Assembly: GCF_004634195.1 (NCBI RefSeq)
Contig: NZ_SKBP01000006.1
Span: forward strand, 110,199-174,198
Length of the DNA: 64,000 bases
Source: Flavobacterium salilacus subsp. salilacus
GTDB taxonomy: Bacteria > Bacteroidota > Bacteroidia > Flavobacteriales > Flavobacteriaceae
Reading direction: 5' to 3'
Within the stretch, counting starts at the first letter, position 1; each line of letters starts with the position of its first letter. Positions 26,593 through 36,294 of this stretch are shown here, one piece after another. Position numbers and translations under genes: made by a program. The notes below the pieces were generated by a model. The model saw only the letters and a list, made by a program, of their open reading frames with translations, made no database searches and was not told the origin of the DNA.

Positions 26593-29079
26593 TTATATTC
26601 TCGCGTTAAGCTTTATACTGAAAACACGACTGGTTAAATAATTAGGGATGCCATATTGGGCTTTTGTATATACATCGCGCACCCATGTATTGGTTATAGC
26701 ATTTTGATTATCAAACAAATTAAAAATTTCTAACCCTACAGAAAGCTCTTCAAATAGAGCAAGCCAATGCCCTTTGTCATACACCTTCGTCCCATCGGTA
26801 AATACATAAGCAAACCCCGCATCGGCACGGCGGTAGTCATTAAGCCTTGATTGATATACATAAGGGTCGGCATAGGATGGCGAACCTCCGGGCAGCCCCG
26901 TATTATATACAAGATTCAAGTACATTTTAAGATTGGGTATAGTAGGCACATAATCCTGAAATAATATTCCAAATTTAAGCCTCTGGTCTGTTGGGCGGGC
27001 TATATAACCCTTATCTCTATAGTTTTCTTCCGTCTTCAAATAACCAAATGTTACCCATGACTCCGTGCCCGGTACAAACTCCCCATTCATACGCACATCA
27101 AGTCCGTATGCATAGGCAACAGCATCATTATTGGCACGGTAGCGAAGACGAACATTCTCCAATGTATAAGTGTTTACATCATCAAGTTTTTTATAATATG
27201 CCTCGGTAACCAGTTTAAATGGTCTGTCAGACAGTTTAAAACTATAATCGTTACCCAACACAATGTGTATCGATTGCTGTGCTTTAACATTAGGTCGAAC
27301 AACGCCAAGCGAGTCTCTCAACTCCCTGTAAAACGGTGGCTGGTGGTACAACCCTCCTGCTATACGGAACAACATATCGCGTTTCCAGTTAGGCTTTATG
27401 GTAAACTGCCCGCGTGGGCTAACGGTTACCTGGCTCTTGCCGTTATCGCCATATACACTAACCTGCCATTGGTGCGCCCTTACTCCGGCATTCATCCATA
27501 TATCGCTGGTACCCAACTTTGCTCTTCTGCTCCATTGTACATATCCTGATACTCTGTTGATTTCGGCAAAATTAGTAGCTCTTACATTTTGGTAGGGTGT
27601 TAAGGGTCCGGTATAAGGAGCATAAGGCTGGTCGTTTATCGGTCGGTCTATAACAGGTGCAGGCAATGCAAAACCTGCCGAATCTATAACCTCCCACTCT
27701 ACCAAACGGTCGCGTATATCTTCGCGGGTATATTTAACACCCCATTCTACAAGGTTCTTTTTAATATCATGAAAACCTTTTACTTCGGCATTTACTATAA
27801 GTGCATCCAGGTTATTACGCCCATGGTTAAGCTGTGAGCCTGCTCCGCGTGCCGATTGTATATCGCCAAAGGTTTCAGAACCGATATTTGTATCAACCTC
27901 ACCCAGTGCATATTGTGCCAGTATATCAAAATGTTCCTGCTCCTGTGTGTGGTATATAGAGCCTATAACTTTAAAAGTAAAGTTTTCCGAAACTTCATAG
28001 GTCGATTTAAAAGCCCCGAAATAGGTTTCATATTCATCTTTTTCCTGCCCTTCATAAAATATCTGCAAGGCAATAGGCTCATCAATAGTACCAAAATTGG
28101 TTTGGCGGGTTAAGGGCTGGTAGTGATATTTGTTTTGCGATATGTTACCCAAAAAACTAATTTCCCACTTATCAGACGGGGTAAAGCTTACCATAGTTTG
28201 CACATCGGCAAAAGTGGGTTTAAAATTGGTTTCTGTTTCCTGACTGTTTACCAACAGGCTGTTATCACGATAACGAGCACCTATTATGCCACTCCATTTT
28301 TTATTTTTAGATAACGATTCGAGTGTAAGGCTACCACCCAAAAAACTGGCTTCAAGCTCTGCGCCAAAATCTTTAGGTCTGCGGTAGGTAATATCCAGTA
28401 CCGATGATAGTTTATCGCCATAGCGTGCCTGAAAACCACCTGACGAAAAATCTACGTTTTCCACCATTGCCGTATTGGTAAAGCTCAATCCTTCCTGTTG
28501 CCCCGAACGGATGAGAAACGGACGGTATATCTCAATATCTTCTACATACACTAAGTTCTCGTCATAGTTACCGCCACGCACGGCATACTGGGTACTCAAC
28601 TCATTATTACTGTTACCGCCCAGTAGTTTTATAATATTTTCTACCCCTGCGTTAGCACCGGGTATTTTCCTTATCGTTTCGGGCGATATATTGGTTATTC
28701 CCTCTACCCGCTTCCTGCCTGTTTTGGCGTCAATTACAAGATTGTTGAGTGTTTCAGATCCTGTAAGCATAAACGAGTTGAATTCAACAGAGTCGTTATA
28801 ACTCATCAGCACTCCCTCTATAGAAGAAAGTTTGAAACTGATGTGCGAAAAATAAACATCTACAGGAGTATCTACAGGGATGGATATACTATAAAATCCG
28901 GTACGATCGGTAGTGGTGGCTACCCGCCCCGAAGGAGTGTCATAATACACGCTTACACCCTCTATCGGTACATTATGTTCGTCCAGAATTATACCATATA
29001 TAACAGGGCTTTTTTGTGCAAAAAGTATGCTGCTGAATAAAATGAAGGTGAGCGTCAGTAACTTATTTATTGTTTTCAA
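26593..29079 (-). CDS. TonB-dependent outer-membrane receptor with CarboxypepD_reg-like domain
   Basis: About 828 residues from a TTG start at 29079. A signal peptide (KTINKLLTLTFILFSSILFAQ) begins there. The earlier ATG at 29136 would put ~19 extra residues before the signal peptide and overlap the upstream gene by 74 bp instead of 17, so TTG is preferred. A carboxypeptidase-regulatory-like domain (~23-105: VIYGIILDEHNVPIEGVSVYYDTPSG) is followed by a plug (KRVEGITNISPETIRKIPGANAGVENIIKLLGGNSNNELSTQYAVRGGNYDENLVYVED) and a beta-barrel ending LTSRVFSIKLNARI with a terminal aromatic/hydrophobic strand. The substrate is unknown and no SusD partner is present. It is coupled to an M23 peptidase gene upstream. 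Confidence 0.9.
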   Translation of the reverse strand: MKTINKLLTLTFILFSSILFAQKSPVIYGIILDEHNVPIEGVSVYYDTPSGRVATTTDRTGFYSISIPVDTPVDVYFSHISFKLSSIEGVLMSYNDSVEFNSFMLTGSETLNNLVIDAKTGRKRVEGITNISPETIRKIPGANAGVENIIKLLGGNSNNELSTQYAVRGGNYDENLVYVEDIEIYRPFLIRSGQQEGLSFTNTAMVENVDFSSGGFQARYGDKLSSVLDITYRRPKDFGAELEASFLGGSLTLESLSKNKKWSGIIGARYRDNSLLVNSQETETNFKPTFADVQTMVSFTPSDKWEISFLGNISQNKYHYQPLTRQTNFGTIDEPIALQIFYEGQEKDEYETYFGAFKSTYEVSENFTFKVIGSIYHTQEQEHFDILAQYALGEVDTNIGSETFGDIQSARGAGSQLNHGRNNLDALIVNAEVKGFHDIKKNLVEWGVKYTREDIRDRLVEWEVIDSAGFALPAPVIDRPINDQPYAPYTGPLTPYQNVRATNFAEINRVSGYVQWSRRAKLGTSDIWMNAGVRAHQWQVSVYGDNGKSQVTVSPRGQFTIKPNWKRDMLFRIAGGLYHQPPFYRELRDSLGVVRPNVKAQQSIHIVLGNDYSFKLSDRPFKLVTEAYYKKLDDVNTYTLENVRLRYRANNDAVAYAYGLDVRMNGEFVPGTESWVTFGYLKTEENYRDKGYIARPTDQRLKFGILFQDYVPTIPNLKMYLNLVYNTGLPGGSPSYADPYVYQSRLNDYRRADAGFAYVFTDGTKVYDKGHWLALFEELSVGLEIFNLFDNQNAITNTWVRDVYTKAQYGIPNYLTSRVFSIKLNARI

Positions 29080-30778
29080 GGGCAGTATTTTGTGTTCTGA
29101 AAAAATGCGTTTCAAAGGTAGTAGAATTTCCAACATTATCGGTAACTGTAACTTTTAAATCGTTGCGACCCTCATCTGCAATTCCGTCACTGAAATTGTG
29201 AAAGATGATACGGGTTTTATAGTCATAATGCATCAATATCCATTTGCCGTTTAACCAAGCATCAAATGTAGCAATTCCCGACAGATCGTCACTTATCTTG
29301 AGGCTAAAAGTTTGGTGTTGGCTAAGCCATTTGCCTTCGGCAAAGCTGGGGCTGTATATTTTCGGCGGGGTTGTATCCTGGTCAAGTTTATAATCGCCTA
29401 ACGATCTTACTTTTGCCGTTAATCTTCCGTTTTCTGTGGTACTAAAGTTATAATTACGGCTTTTGCCGATAAATCCTTCTATAAATGTTTTTTGTAACAC
29501 TTCGGGCGACAGGTGGCTTACATCAAAAGAAACAGTTATATAATCATGCACGGGTACTTCGGGGTGATGCAAATGCAATATTGAATCTTTAACATCAAAA
29601 TCCATATAAAAATCTTCATAAAACGCATGGGCGGGTATATATACCGAAACGCCATCTTTTGTATAATTATTATCGCTTGCTGCTTTTACAAAATAAGGAG
29701 TTACATTTTTAGGTTCTGCAACCGTTGCGGGCGCATCGGAGTATTCGATACTACCATTTATTGTGGTTTTGTTACCATGAAAATCAGAAATTTCTATCCT
29801 GTACTTTTGTGCTGTATTGGGTAAAATTTCAAATTGCCCGTTGGATGTATTGCCTGCAATTACCGAAAGCGGATAGGGCATTGTTATAAAAAGTTTCTGA
29901 AAGCGGTTGCCGGTAGTATAATAGCAACCATAATCGATAAAATTATTAGAATATCGTGCCTCATGAAAGGCAAAAGTATCGAAGGTATAGTTAAAATTGA
30001 GGCTGTCGTTGTAAAAAGTTTTTACTTTATAAATACCATTATTACCGGTGCTTCCTGTAGATTTATCTGACGTATTTAGGGAGAAGCCTATTTTTCCTTT
30101 TGCCAAAATTTTATCGGCTGTATAGGTACCATCCTTTTGTAACCTGAGTTTTACTAAATGTGGCTTTTTAGAGCCATCTGCAACAGCATCATCACTCAGT
30201 GCATATACCATAAGTCCTTTTACGGCAGGGGCTTTAGTATCATTCATTAACTTTTTAAGCCCAAAATGAAGCGGGTTGATAATGGCTTCGGTTTTAGTAT
30301 CCCTGTATTCAAAATGCAAATGAGGCCCGCCCGAACCTCCCGAATTACCTGAAAGTGCCACAACTTCGCCTTGCGTTACAGGTATCTCATCGGGTTTAAA
30401 AAACATTTCTATCTCAAAACTTTGTTTTTTATACTGCTCTGCCCTTACTATACTGTCAATTTTAGGAGCATAGGCTTCAAGATGCCCGTACAGGGTAGTA
30501 TAACCGTTGGGGTGGTCTATGTATAATGCTGTACCATAACCGTAAGATGATACTTTAATGCGCGATACATATCCATCGGCGGCGGCATATACAGGAAAGC
30601 CTGTTTTCTGTTCTGTTCTGTAATCCAGTCCTGTATGAAAATGATTTCTTCTCACCTCGCCAAATGTACCGGACGGATGCAGGGGCAAATCGAGTGGAGA
30701 ACGAAAATAGTTTTCCGGGTAAGGTTGCTGAGCAAAAGACAAAACGGTAAACAGCAGAAAAATTATTCGAAATCTCAT
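29063..30778 (-). CDS. M23-family metallopeptidase (LytM domain)
   Basis: 571 residues with a signal peptide (1-16, ending LSFAQ). The M23 domain comes early (~25-170): HPSGTFGEVRRNHFHTGLDYRT (HxxxD-type zinc site), GYGTALYIDHPNGYTTLYGHLE, QGEVVALSGNSGGSGGPHLHFEYRD (HLHFE, the last zinc ligands). The remaining ~400 residues are beta-rich, Ig-like modules. It cleaves peptidoglycan cross-links or other periplasmic peptides. It overlaps the TonB receptor gene, suggesting translational coupling. Reading the C-terminus as a cell-surface module is inference. Confidence 0.92.
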   Translation of the reverse strand: MRFRIIFLLFTVLSFAQQPYPENYFRSPLDLPLHPSGTFGEVRRNHFHTGLDYRTEQKTGFPVYAAADGYVSRIKVSSYGYGTALYIDHPNGYTTLYGHLEAYAPKIDSIVRAEQYKKQSFEIEMFFKPDEIPVTQGEVVALSGNSGGSGGPHLHFEYRDTKTEAIINPLHFGLKKLMNDTKAPAVKGLMVYALSDDAVADGSKKPHLVKLRLQKDGTYTADKILAKGKIGFSLNTSDKSTGSTGNNGIYKVKTFYNDSLNFNYTFDTFAFHEARYSNNFIDYGCYYTTGNRFQKLFITMPYPLSVIAGNTSNGQFEILPNTAQKYRIEISDFHGNKTTINGSIEYSDAPATVAEPKNVTPYFVKAASDNNYTKDGVSVYIPAHAFYEDFYMDFDVKDSILHLHHPEVPVHDYITVSFDVSHLSPEVLQKTFIEGFIGKSRNYNFSTTENGRLTAKVRSLGDYKLDQDTTPPKIYSPSFAEGKWLSQHQTFSLKISDDLSGIATFDAWLNGKWILMHYDYKTRIIFHNFSDGIADEGRNDLKVTVTDNVGNSTTFETHFFRTQNTALENNK

Positions 30779-30898
30779 AAGGCTAAAATATAAAAAAGCG
30801 ACTATAATCCAGTAATTACAGGGCTCAAACTTATAACTGTTTACATTGCAATTTATTACAGATATACGAAAAAAATTATAACAATTTTAGTATAATTG

Positions 30899-30928
30899 TT
30901 GTTTGTAAGCAAAGTAATATTAACTTTG
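30899..30928 (+). promoter_or_regulatory. Bacteroidetes-type promoter for the coiled-coil gene and zapA
   Basis: TTG (30899-30901), 19 nt, then TAACTTTG (30921-30928), an exact match to the consensus spacing. The chosen ATG is 28 bp downstream. Confidence 0.75.
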
Positions 30929-30956
30929 TAAAATATTGTAATGAATATTGAATGCT

Positions 30957-31247
30957 ATGAGCGGATTACCCGAAATAGTTGATTCTCTGGAAAATAAAAT
31001 TGAAAGGCTCTACCAGAAACTGGAAAAGCTAAACAAAAAAAACCAGGAGCTTGAAAATGAAATTTCGGCATCAGCTAAGGTTATAAGCAATCAGTCTGAA
31101 GAGATAAATTTGTTGAAAAGACAGCATGAGACTTTAAAAATAGCCAATTCATTACTGGGCAGTGACGACAATAAGAGAGATACAAAACTCAAAATAAATT
31201 CATTGATCCGGGAAATTGATTACTGCATAGCACAACTTTCTGATTAG
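30957..31247 (+). CDS. Small coiled-coil protein upstream of zapA
   Basis: 96 residues from the ATG at 30957 (an upstream TTG at 30948 is the alternative). Residues ~8-70 are an uninterrupted coiled coil (ENKIERLYQKLEKLNKKNQELENEISASAKVISNQSEEINLLKRQHETLK). It ends 6 bp before zapA, with which it shares a promoter. The ZapB-like size and coiled coil together with ZapA suggest a divisome accessory role, but no family is recognised. Confidence 0.75.
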   Translation: MSGLPEIVDSLENKIERLYQKLEKLNKKNQELENEISASAKVISNQSEEINLLKRQHETLKIANSLLGSDDNKRDTKLKINSLIREIDYCIAQLSD

Positions 31248-31253
31248 GAAGAA

Positions 31254-31547
31254 ATGGATGAAAAGCTTAAAATAAAGATATCAATTGCCGACAGGGTTTA
31301 CCCGCTTACGGTAGATCCGTCGCAGGAAGAGGGGCTGAGAAGTGCCTCGAAAAAAATTGATGTCATGATTAAGCAATTCGAAGAAAACTATGCCGTGAGA
31401 GACAAACAGGATGTTTTAGCCATGTGTGCGTTGCAATTTGCCGCACAAACGGAACAAAAGCAGATAAATACTGCTGAATCGTTGGAAAAAGCAGTTAACC
31501 GGCTGAAGGAAATGGATGAAAAATTGAGTGAAATACTCTCCAAATAA
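31254..31547 (+). CDS. zapA: Cell division protein ZapA
   Basis: 97 residues: MDEKLKIKISIADRVYPLTVDPSQEEGLRSASKKIDVMIKQFEENYAVRDKQDVLAMCALQFA, the N-terminal ZapA head followed by a coiled-coil tail (TEQKQINTAESLEKAVNRLKEMDEKL). ZapA binds FtsZ and bundles its filaments at the septum. It lies 6 bp behind the coiled-coil gene and upstream of the candidate 6S RNA. Confidence 0.88.
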   Translation: MDEKLKIKISIADRVYPLTVDPSQEEGLRSASKKIDVMIKQFEENYAVRDKQDVLAMCALQFAAQTEQKQINTAESLEKAVNRLKEMDEKLSEILSK

Positions 31548-31626
31548 TAAAAAAACGTTCTTTACATACGTCAAAAATACTGCCTACATTAGTACATATT
31601 TGATAAACTCAACACTAACATTTTAA

Positions 31627-31746
31627 AATGAGTGAATCTCCGTTTCTAAAGCAAGCTGCCTTTGAGCAGATCCTTGAACAGCGGGTTAGCTCAAAACTTG
31701 TCTATTACGAGTTTATACAATCTCTTCTGATGTAGGCTTTTTTTAT
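31627..31746 (+). ncRNA. ssrS: Candidate 6S RNA (Flavobacterium type)
   Basis: The zapA-rny gap (227 bp) has no ORF but can fold as a long bulged rod. TTTGAGC (31660-31667) pairs with GCTCAAA (31688-31695), and flanking CAAG (31652) pairs with CTTG (31697). The element begins AATGAGTGAATCTCC and ends in TAGGCTTTTTTT, a terminator-like end. 6S RNA in flavobacteria is often annotated between zapA and rny, and this position and shape fit. 6S RNA binds the housekeeping RNA polymerase and modulates transcription in stationary phase. The ends are approximate. A covariance-model search would settle it. Confidence 0.65.
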
Positions 31747-31774
31747 ATACATACACCAACATTATAAAGAATTT

Positions 31775-33340
31775 ATGGATTCAACACTAATAATAATTAT
31801 CGGCTGCATTATAGGGATAGCCATTGGTTTCGTGATTGCAAAGTTTCTCGAAAAAAAGAGCGCATCAGGAATTTTATTTAATGCAAAAAAGGAGGCTGCA
31901 TCTATTATTAAAGATGCAACCAATGAGGCAGAAACCGTTAAGAAAGATAAAATACTTCAGGCTAAAGAAAAGTTTTTAGAACTTAAAGCTGAGCACGAAC
32001 AAGTTATTTTAGGGCGTGACAAAAAAATATCGGAAGCTGAAAAAAGAACACGCGATAAAGAATCGCAGGTTTCCAGCGAGCTTGCAAAGGCTAAAAAACT
32101 GAATGATGAAGTTGAGGTTAAAATAACTGAATACAATAACCGTATCGATTATCTTGACAAAAAACAACAGGAAATAGACAAGTTGCACAAAAGCCAGGTA
32201 GAACAACTTGAGGTTATATCAGGACTATCGGCAGAAGATGCAAAATCTCAACTGATAGAAAGCCTTAAAAACGAAGCGAAGAGCAGCGCTATGTCGCACA
32301 TACAGGACACTATTGAGGAGGCTAAACTAACAGCACAGCAGGAAGCCAAGAAAATAATAATAAACACTATACAACGTGTAGGTACTGAAGAGGCTGTAGA
32401 AAACTGCGTATCGGTATTTAATATCGAGTCAGACGACGTTAAAGGACGAATTATCGGTCGTGAAGGTCGTAACATTCGTGCACTCGAAGCTGCTACAGGG
32501 GTGGAAATTATTGTAGATGATACTCCTGAAGCTATTATACTTTCGTGTTTTGACCCTGTACGCAGAGAGGTTGCCCGCCTTGCATTGCACAAACTGGTAA
32601 CTGACGGGAGGATTCACCCGGCACGTATTGAAGAGGTGGTTGCCAAAACGGCTAAACAAATTGAGGACGAGATTATAGAAGTAGGTAAGCGTACCGTGAT
32701 AGACTTAGGGATACACGGACTACATCCTGAATTGATAAAAATTGTGGGAAGAATGAAATACCGTTCTTCTTACGGGCAGAACTTGCTGCAACACTCGCGT
32801 GAAGTGGCTAAACTTTGCGGTATTATGGCTGCAGAGCTTGGTCTTAATGTGAAACTTGCCAAGAGAGCCGGATTACTGCACGATATTGGTAAAGTGCCCG
32901 ATGCAGAGAGCGACCTTCCGCACGCGCTGTTGGGTATGCAATGGGCTGAGAAATATGGGGAAAAAGAAGAGGTTTGTAACGCCATTGGTGCTCACCACGA
33001 TGAGATAGAAATGAAGTTTTTACTCTCGCCGGTTGTACAGGTATGTGATGCTATATCCGGAGCCAGACCGGGTGCAAGAAGACAGGTGCTTGACTCTTAT
33101 ATACAAAGGCTTAAAGACCTTGAAGATATTGCTTATGGTTTTGGCGGTGTTAAGAGTGCCTATGCCATACAGGCAGGTAGAGAGCTTCGTGTAATTGTAG
33201 AAAGTGAGAAAGTGAGTGATGAAATGGCTGCGAACTTATCTTTTGAAATATCGCACAAGATACAAACGGAAATGACATATCCCGGACAGGTGAAAATTAC
33301 TGTAATAAGGGAAACAAGAGCTGTAAACATTGCCAAGTAA
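31775..33340 (+). CDS. rny: Ribonuclease Y
   Basis: 521 residues. An N-terminal TM segment (~4-24) is followed by a long coiled coil (~35-180). A KH domain (~212-275) contains [36 protein letters not shown]. An HD domain (~335-430) contains [34 protein letters not shown] (metal HD) and AIGAHHDE. It is a membrane-attached endoribonuclease that initiates mRNA decay. It follows the candidate 6S RNA and ends at a bidirectional terminator. Confidence 0.97.
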   Translation: MDSTLIIIIGCIIGIAIGFVIAKFLEKKSASGILFNAKKEAASIIKDATNEAETVKKDKILQAKEKFLELKAEHEQVILGRDKKISEAEKRTRDKESQVSSELAKAKKLNDEVEVKITEYNNRIDYLDKKQQEIDKLHKSQVEQLEVISGLSAEDAKSQLIESLKNEAKSSAMSHIQDTIEEAKLTAQQEAKKIIINTIQRVGTEEAVENCVSVFNIESDDVKGRIIGREGRNIRALEAATGVEIIVDDTPEAIILSCFDPVRREVARLALHKLVTDGRIHPARIEEVVAKTAKQIEDEIIEVGKRTVIDLGIHGLHPELIKIVGRMKYRSSYGQNLLQHSREVAKLCGIMAAELGLNVKLAKRAGLLHDIGKVPDAESDLPHALLGMQWAEKYGEKEEVCNAIGAHHDEIEMKFLLSPVVQVCDAISGARPGARRQVLDSYIQRLKDLEDIAYGFGGVKSAYAIQAGRELRVIVESEKVSDEMAANLSFEISHKIQTEMTYPGQVKITVIRETRAVNIAK

Positions 33341-33363
33341 TTTGTAAACTTGTTTGAATAATA

Positions 33364-33394
33364 TAAAAAAGCTGCCAAATGGCAGCTTTTTTTA
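33364..33394. terminator. Bidirectional terminator
   Basis: AAAAAAGCTGCC-AAAT-GGCAGCTTTTTTT, between the converging rny (+) and response regulator (-) genes. Confidence 0.88.
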
Positions 33395-33790
33395 TATCCC
33401 TGCAATGAAAATTTTATCTAAATCTTCCTTACAAATAGGTTTTAAATAATAATCTTTAACAATATTATTAAAATCCTTAGCCTTGTTTATATCTACTTCG
33501 CTGTTGGATGAGCTTATCATGTATATTATTGATAATTTGGATAATGATATTGATAGTTTTGAATATTCTTCCAAAAATTGCCACCCGTCCATTATAGGCA
33601 TATTTACATCAAGCAGTATAAGATCAGGTAACTGATCGTTGTTGTTTAAGCGTATATAATCTATAGCCTCTGCTCCATCGCAAAAGAATTTAGTAACAAC
33701 ATTTATCCCATTTTGCTTAAGAAGGTTCTTGAACAAAAAGTGATATATTTTATCATCGTCTATTACATATAGGCTGTTAACCGTTCTCAT
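33392..33790 (-). CDS. Single-domain response regulator
   Basis: 132 residues: only a receiver domain. Acidic Asp11/Asp12 (YVIDDDKIY), phospho-acceptor Asp61 (LILLDVNMPIMDGW), the Thr/Ser position (YMISSSNSEVD) and Lys in the K-P loop (YYLKPICKED) are all present. There is no output domain, so it acts by phosphotransfer or protein contacts. It overlaps the 3' end of the PAS histidine kinase gene by 14 bp, so it is the cognate partner. Confidence 0.92.
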   Translation of the reverse strand: MRTVNSLYVIDDDKIYHFLFKNLLKQNGINVVTKFFCDGAEAIDYIRLNNNDQLPDLILLDVNMPIMDGWQFLEEYSKLSISLSKLSIIYMISSSNSEVDINKAKDFNNIVKDYYLKPICKEDLDKIFIAGI

Positions 33791-35315
33791 TAAAATATAT
33801 TTTAAATGTAGTTCCTTTATTTACTTCACTAAAAACTTCTATTTTTCCTCCCATCGCCTCTACCTGGTTTTTGGTTATAAATAAACCTATACCTCTGGAG
33901 TTTTGATTTTTATGGAATGTTTTATACATCCCGAAAAGGGAGTTTTTATGTTTCTTCAAATCAATACCCAAACCATTATCAGATATGGATAATACTTTTT
34001 TACCATCTATTACTTCAAAATCATAAGATAGCATTGGCTTTCTTTCCGAACTTGAATATTTAATTGCATTTGTGGTAAAGTTAAGCAAAACGCTTTCAAG
34101 ATAAGCAGGATTGTAGTTTACCGTTACATCAAGAGGTATGTTGATTTCAATATTTACACCGTGTTTGGTTATTTCATTATGCAATATATTTAATATATTC
34201 TTAAGATAGTACCTTAAATTGAGGTTTTCCTTTACCGTTTTTATCTCAAATTGTATATCTACTAACTCCTTTAAGTGTATAATGGTAACATACAAACTAT
34301 CAGAAATAGCCTCAAGATGGTTTAGCATCTCTTCTTTTTCGTCTTCTTTGGCCCCTTTAAATATATCTATCAGCATTTTAAGGTTGCCTGCATGCGATCG
34401 TAAATTATGTGAAACTATATGGGCAAAATTAGTAAGCCTGTTATTTTGATCGCCAATAATATCTATAGTATTCCCCAGTTCTATTTCTTTTTCTTTTAAT
34501 AGGGTAATATCTTTGTGCGTGCCTATTGCTCTTGTGGGTTTTCCACAATCGTCATACGCCACTACTTTACCCCTGCTCAATACCCATCTGTACTTGCCTT
34601 CTTCATTTATAATACGGTATATATTTTCAAAACCTGCGGTTTCTCCTTTCAAATGGGCATTTCTGGAAACCTCATGCTGCTTCATATCATCAGGGTGCAT
34701 CCTGTCCCTCCAATACTTTAAAGGCACAACGGCTTCCTCCTCTTTAACACCCAATATGCTCATAGATTGACCGGAAAAATATACATTATCTGTTATCATA
34801 TCCCAATCCCATATCCCTTCGGATGCGGCATGCAAAGCATATTTAAAACGTTCTTCAGAAATTTTTAATCGTCGCTCGTGTTCCTTCTGCTCTGTAATAT
34901 CGCTTACCCTCGCATAAAAACTTATGGTACCGTCTTTTTGCAATTCAGGCTTAGCATTTATTCGCATCCAGCGCAATCCTTTTATAGGCAATCTTACCCT
35001 AAATTCATCATTCCAGCCGGCAAATGTTTTTTTAGAAACTTCAAGAGTTTCTTTAAAATGACCGAAATCTTCTGCCACCAACCTTTCTTTTAAAAAAACC
35101 TGAGTGTTAGACATAAATGTTTCCACACTTAGTTCTAATATATCATTAACCGTTTCGCTGGCAAAAACTATCGAGTAAAGATTATCCGTCTTACATATCA
35201 TTTTAAATATAAGATCCGGGACCTGGTCAAGAAGCTTTTTATAAAAAGCATTCAAGCTTTCCCCATCATGAATATCCGGCATATCGAAAAACTTCATTTC
35301 TACTGGTTTTTGCAC
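33777..35315 (-). CDS. PAS-domain sensor histidine kinase
   Basis: 512 residues, soluble (no membrane segment). Two to three PAS-like regions are present: ~20-145 ending YARVSDITEQKEHERRL, then ~155-275 ending AIGTHKDITLLKEKE with a PAC-type FENIYRIINEEGKYRWVLSRGK. The H-box is FAHIVSHNLRSHAGNL with His303. The ATPase domain (~395-510) has the N-box LLNFTTNAIKYS, ISDNGLGIDL and GIGLFITKNQVEAMGGKIEVFSE. It autophosphorylates and passes phosphate to the overlapping response regulator. The cytoplasmic stimulus is unknown. Confidence 0.92.
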   Translation of the reverse strand: MQKPVEMKFFDMPDIHDGESLNAFYKKLLDQVPDLIFKMICKTDNLYSIVFASETVNDILELSVETFMSNTQVFLKERLVAEDFGHFKETLEVSKKTFAGWNDEFRVRLPIKGLRWMRINAKPELQKDGTISFYARVSDITEQKEHERRLKISEERFKYALHAASEGIWDWDMITDNVYFSGQSMSILGVKEEEAVVPLKYWRDRMHPDDMKQHEVSRNAHLKGETAGFENIYRIINEEGKYRWVLSRGKVVAYDDCGKPTRAIGTHKDITLLKEKEIELGNTIDIIGDQNNRLTNFAHIVSHNLRSHAGNLKMLIDIFKGAKEDEKEEMLNHLEAISDSLYVTIIHLKELVDIQFEIKTVKENLNLRYYLKNILNILHNEITKHGVNIEINIPLDVTVNYNPAYLESVLLNFTTNAIKYSSSERKPMLSYDFEVIDGKKVLSISDNGLGIDLKKHKNSLFGMYKTFHKNQNSRGIGLFITKNQVEAMGGKIEVFSEVNKGTTFKIYFNENG

Positions 35316-35378
35316 AAAAATAAGGTTAGTTTTAAAATTAATGATTTTTTTTGATATTTAATCCTTAATATACCCTAA

Positions 35379-36281
35379 TTATCTTCTTGGGTGATAGGTG
35401 TTTATAATATTGCTGAGGAATTTTCTGTCCAGGTGCATATATATTTCGGTAGTTGTAATTGATTCGTGTCCTAACATAAGCTGAATAGAGCGTAAATCGG
35501 CTCCGTTTTCTAATAAATGTGTGGCGAAAGAGTGGCGAAACGTGTGTGGGCTTATTGTTTTATTCAATTCAATTTTTTTAGCCAGATCTTTAACAATAGT
35601 AAATATCATGGCTCTTGTCAGCCCGCTGCCCCGTCGGTTTAAAAACAAAGTATCTTCATGCCCTTTTTGTATATCCTGAAAAGTCCTTACGCCATCTTTA
35701 TACAGGGTTATATACTTTTGCGTGAGGCTGTCTATGGGTACAAATCTTTGCTTGTTTCCTTTTCCTGTAACTTTAATAAAACCTTCTTCAAAAAACAAGT
35801 CGGATATTTTTAATCCTACCAGTTCAGATACCCGAAGTCCGCAACTATAAAGGGTTTCCAATATGGCTCTGTTGCGCTCCCCTTCATTAGTAGTTAAATC
35901 GATAGCATTGATAAGTGCATCAATCTCTATAGTTGATAGCGTATCAGGCAGCTTACGCCCTATTTTAGGAACTTCTATAAGCTCTAAAGGATTGTCTTTC
36001 CTGTAATCTTCAAAAACGATATAACTGAAAAAACTTTTCAGCCCTGACAGAAGCCGAGCCCGGGAACGTGGATTTAACTCCGCAGCTACATGATATATAA
36101 ACTCTTGTATGGTTTCTTCATTTATATACACAGGAGATACATCTATGCTGTTTTTTTCCATATAACGAACCAGCTTTTTAATATCAAAAAGATAGTTGGT
36201 TACTGAATTATCCGATAGTCCCCGTTCTATTTTAAGATAGGATTTATAATCATTTATATATGTCGTCCAAGATGATTTCAT
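35379..36281 (-). CDS. xerD: Site-specific tyrosine recombinase XerD
   Basis: 300 residues. An N-terminal SAM-like core-binding domain (~1-90) is followed by the catalytic domain. Arg150 (CGLRVSELVGLK), Lys174 (GKGNKQR), His246 and Arg249 (HTFRHSFATHLLENGADLRSIQ), His272 (MLGHESITTTEIYMHL) and nucleophile Tyr281 are all in place. It resolves chromosome dimers at dif with XerC. This is the housekeeping enzyme, not the island's integrase, judging by its typical XerD sequence and its chromosomal context 5 kb outside the scar. Confidence 0.93.
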   Translation of the reverse strand: MKSSWTTYINDYKSYLKIERGLSDNSVTNYLFDIKKLVRYMEKNSIDVSPVYINEETIQEFIYHVAAELNPRSRARLLSGLKSFFSYIVFEDYRKDNPLELIEVPKIGRKLPDTLSTIEIDALINAIDLTTNEGERNRAILETLYSCGLRVSELVGLKISDLFFEEGFIKVTGKGNKQRFVPIDSLTQKYITLYKDGVRTFQDIQKGHEDTLFLNRRGSGLTRAMIFTIVKDLAKKIELNKTISPHTFRHSFATHLLENGADLRSIQLMLGHESITTTEIYMHLDRKFLSNIINTYHPRR

Positions 36282-36294
36282 GAAAATTTAATCT

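Noticed and set aside
35379..36281. XerD as the integrase of the island
   Set aside because: It has typical housekeeping XerD features and lies in conserved chromosomal context 5 kb outside the tRNA scar.
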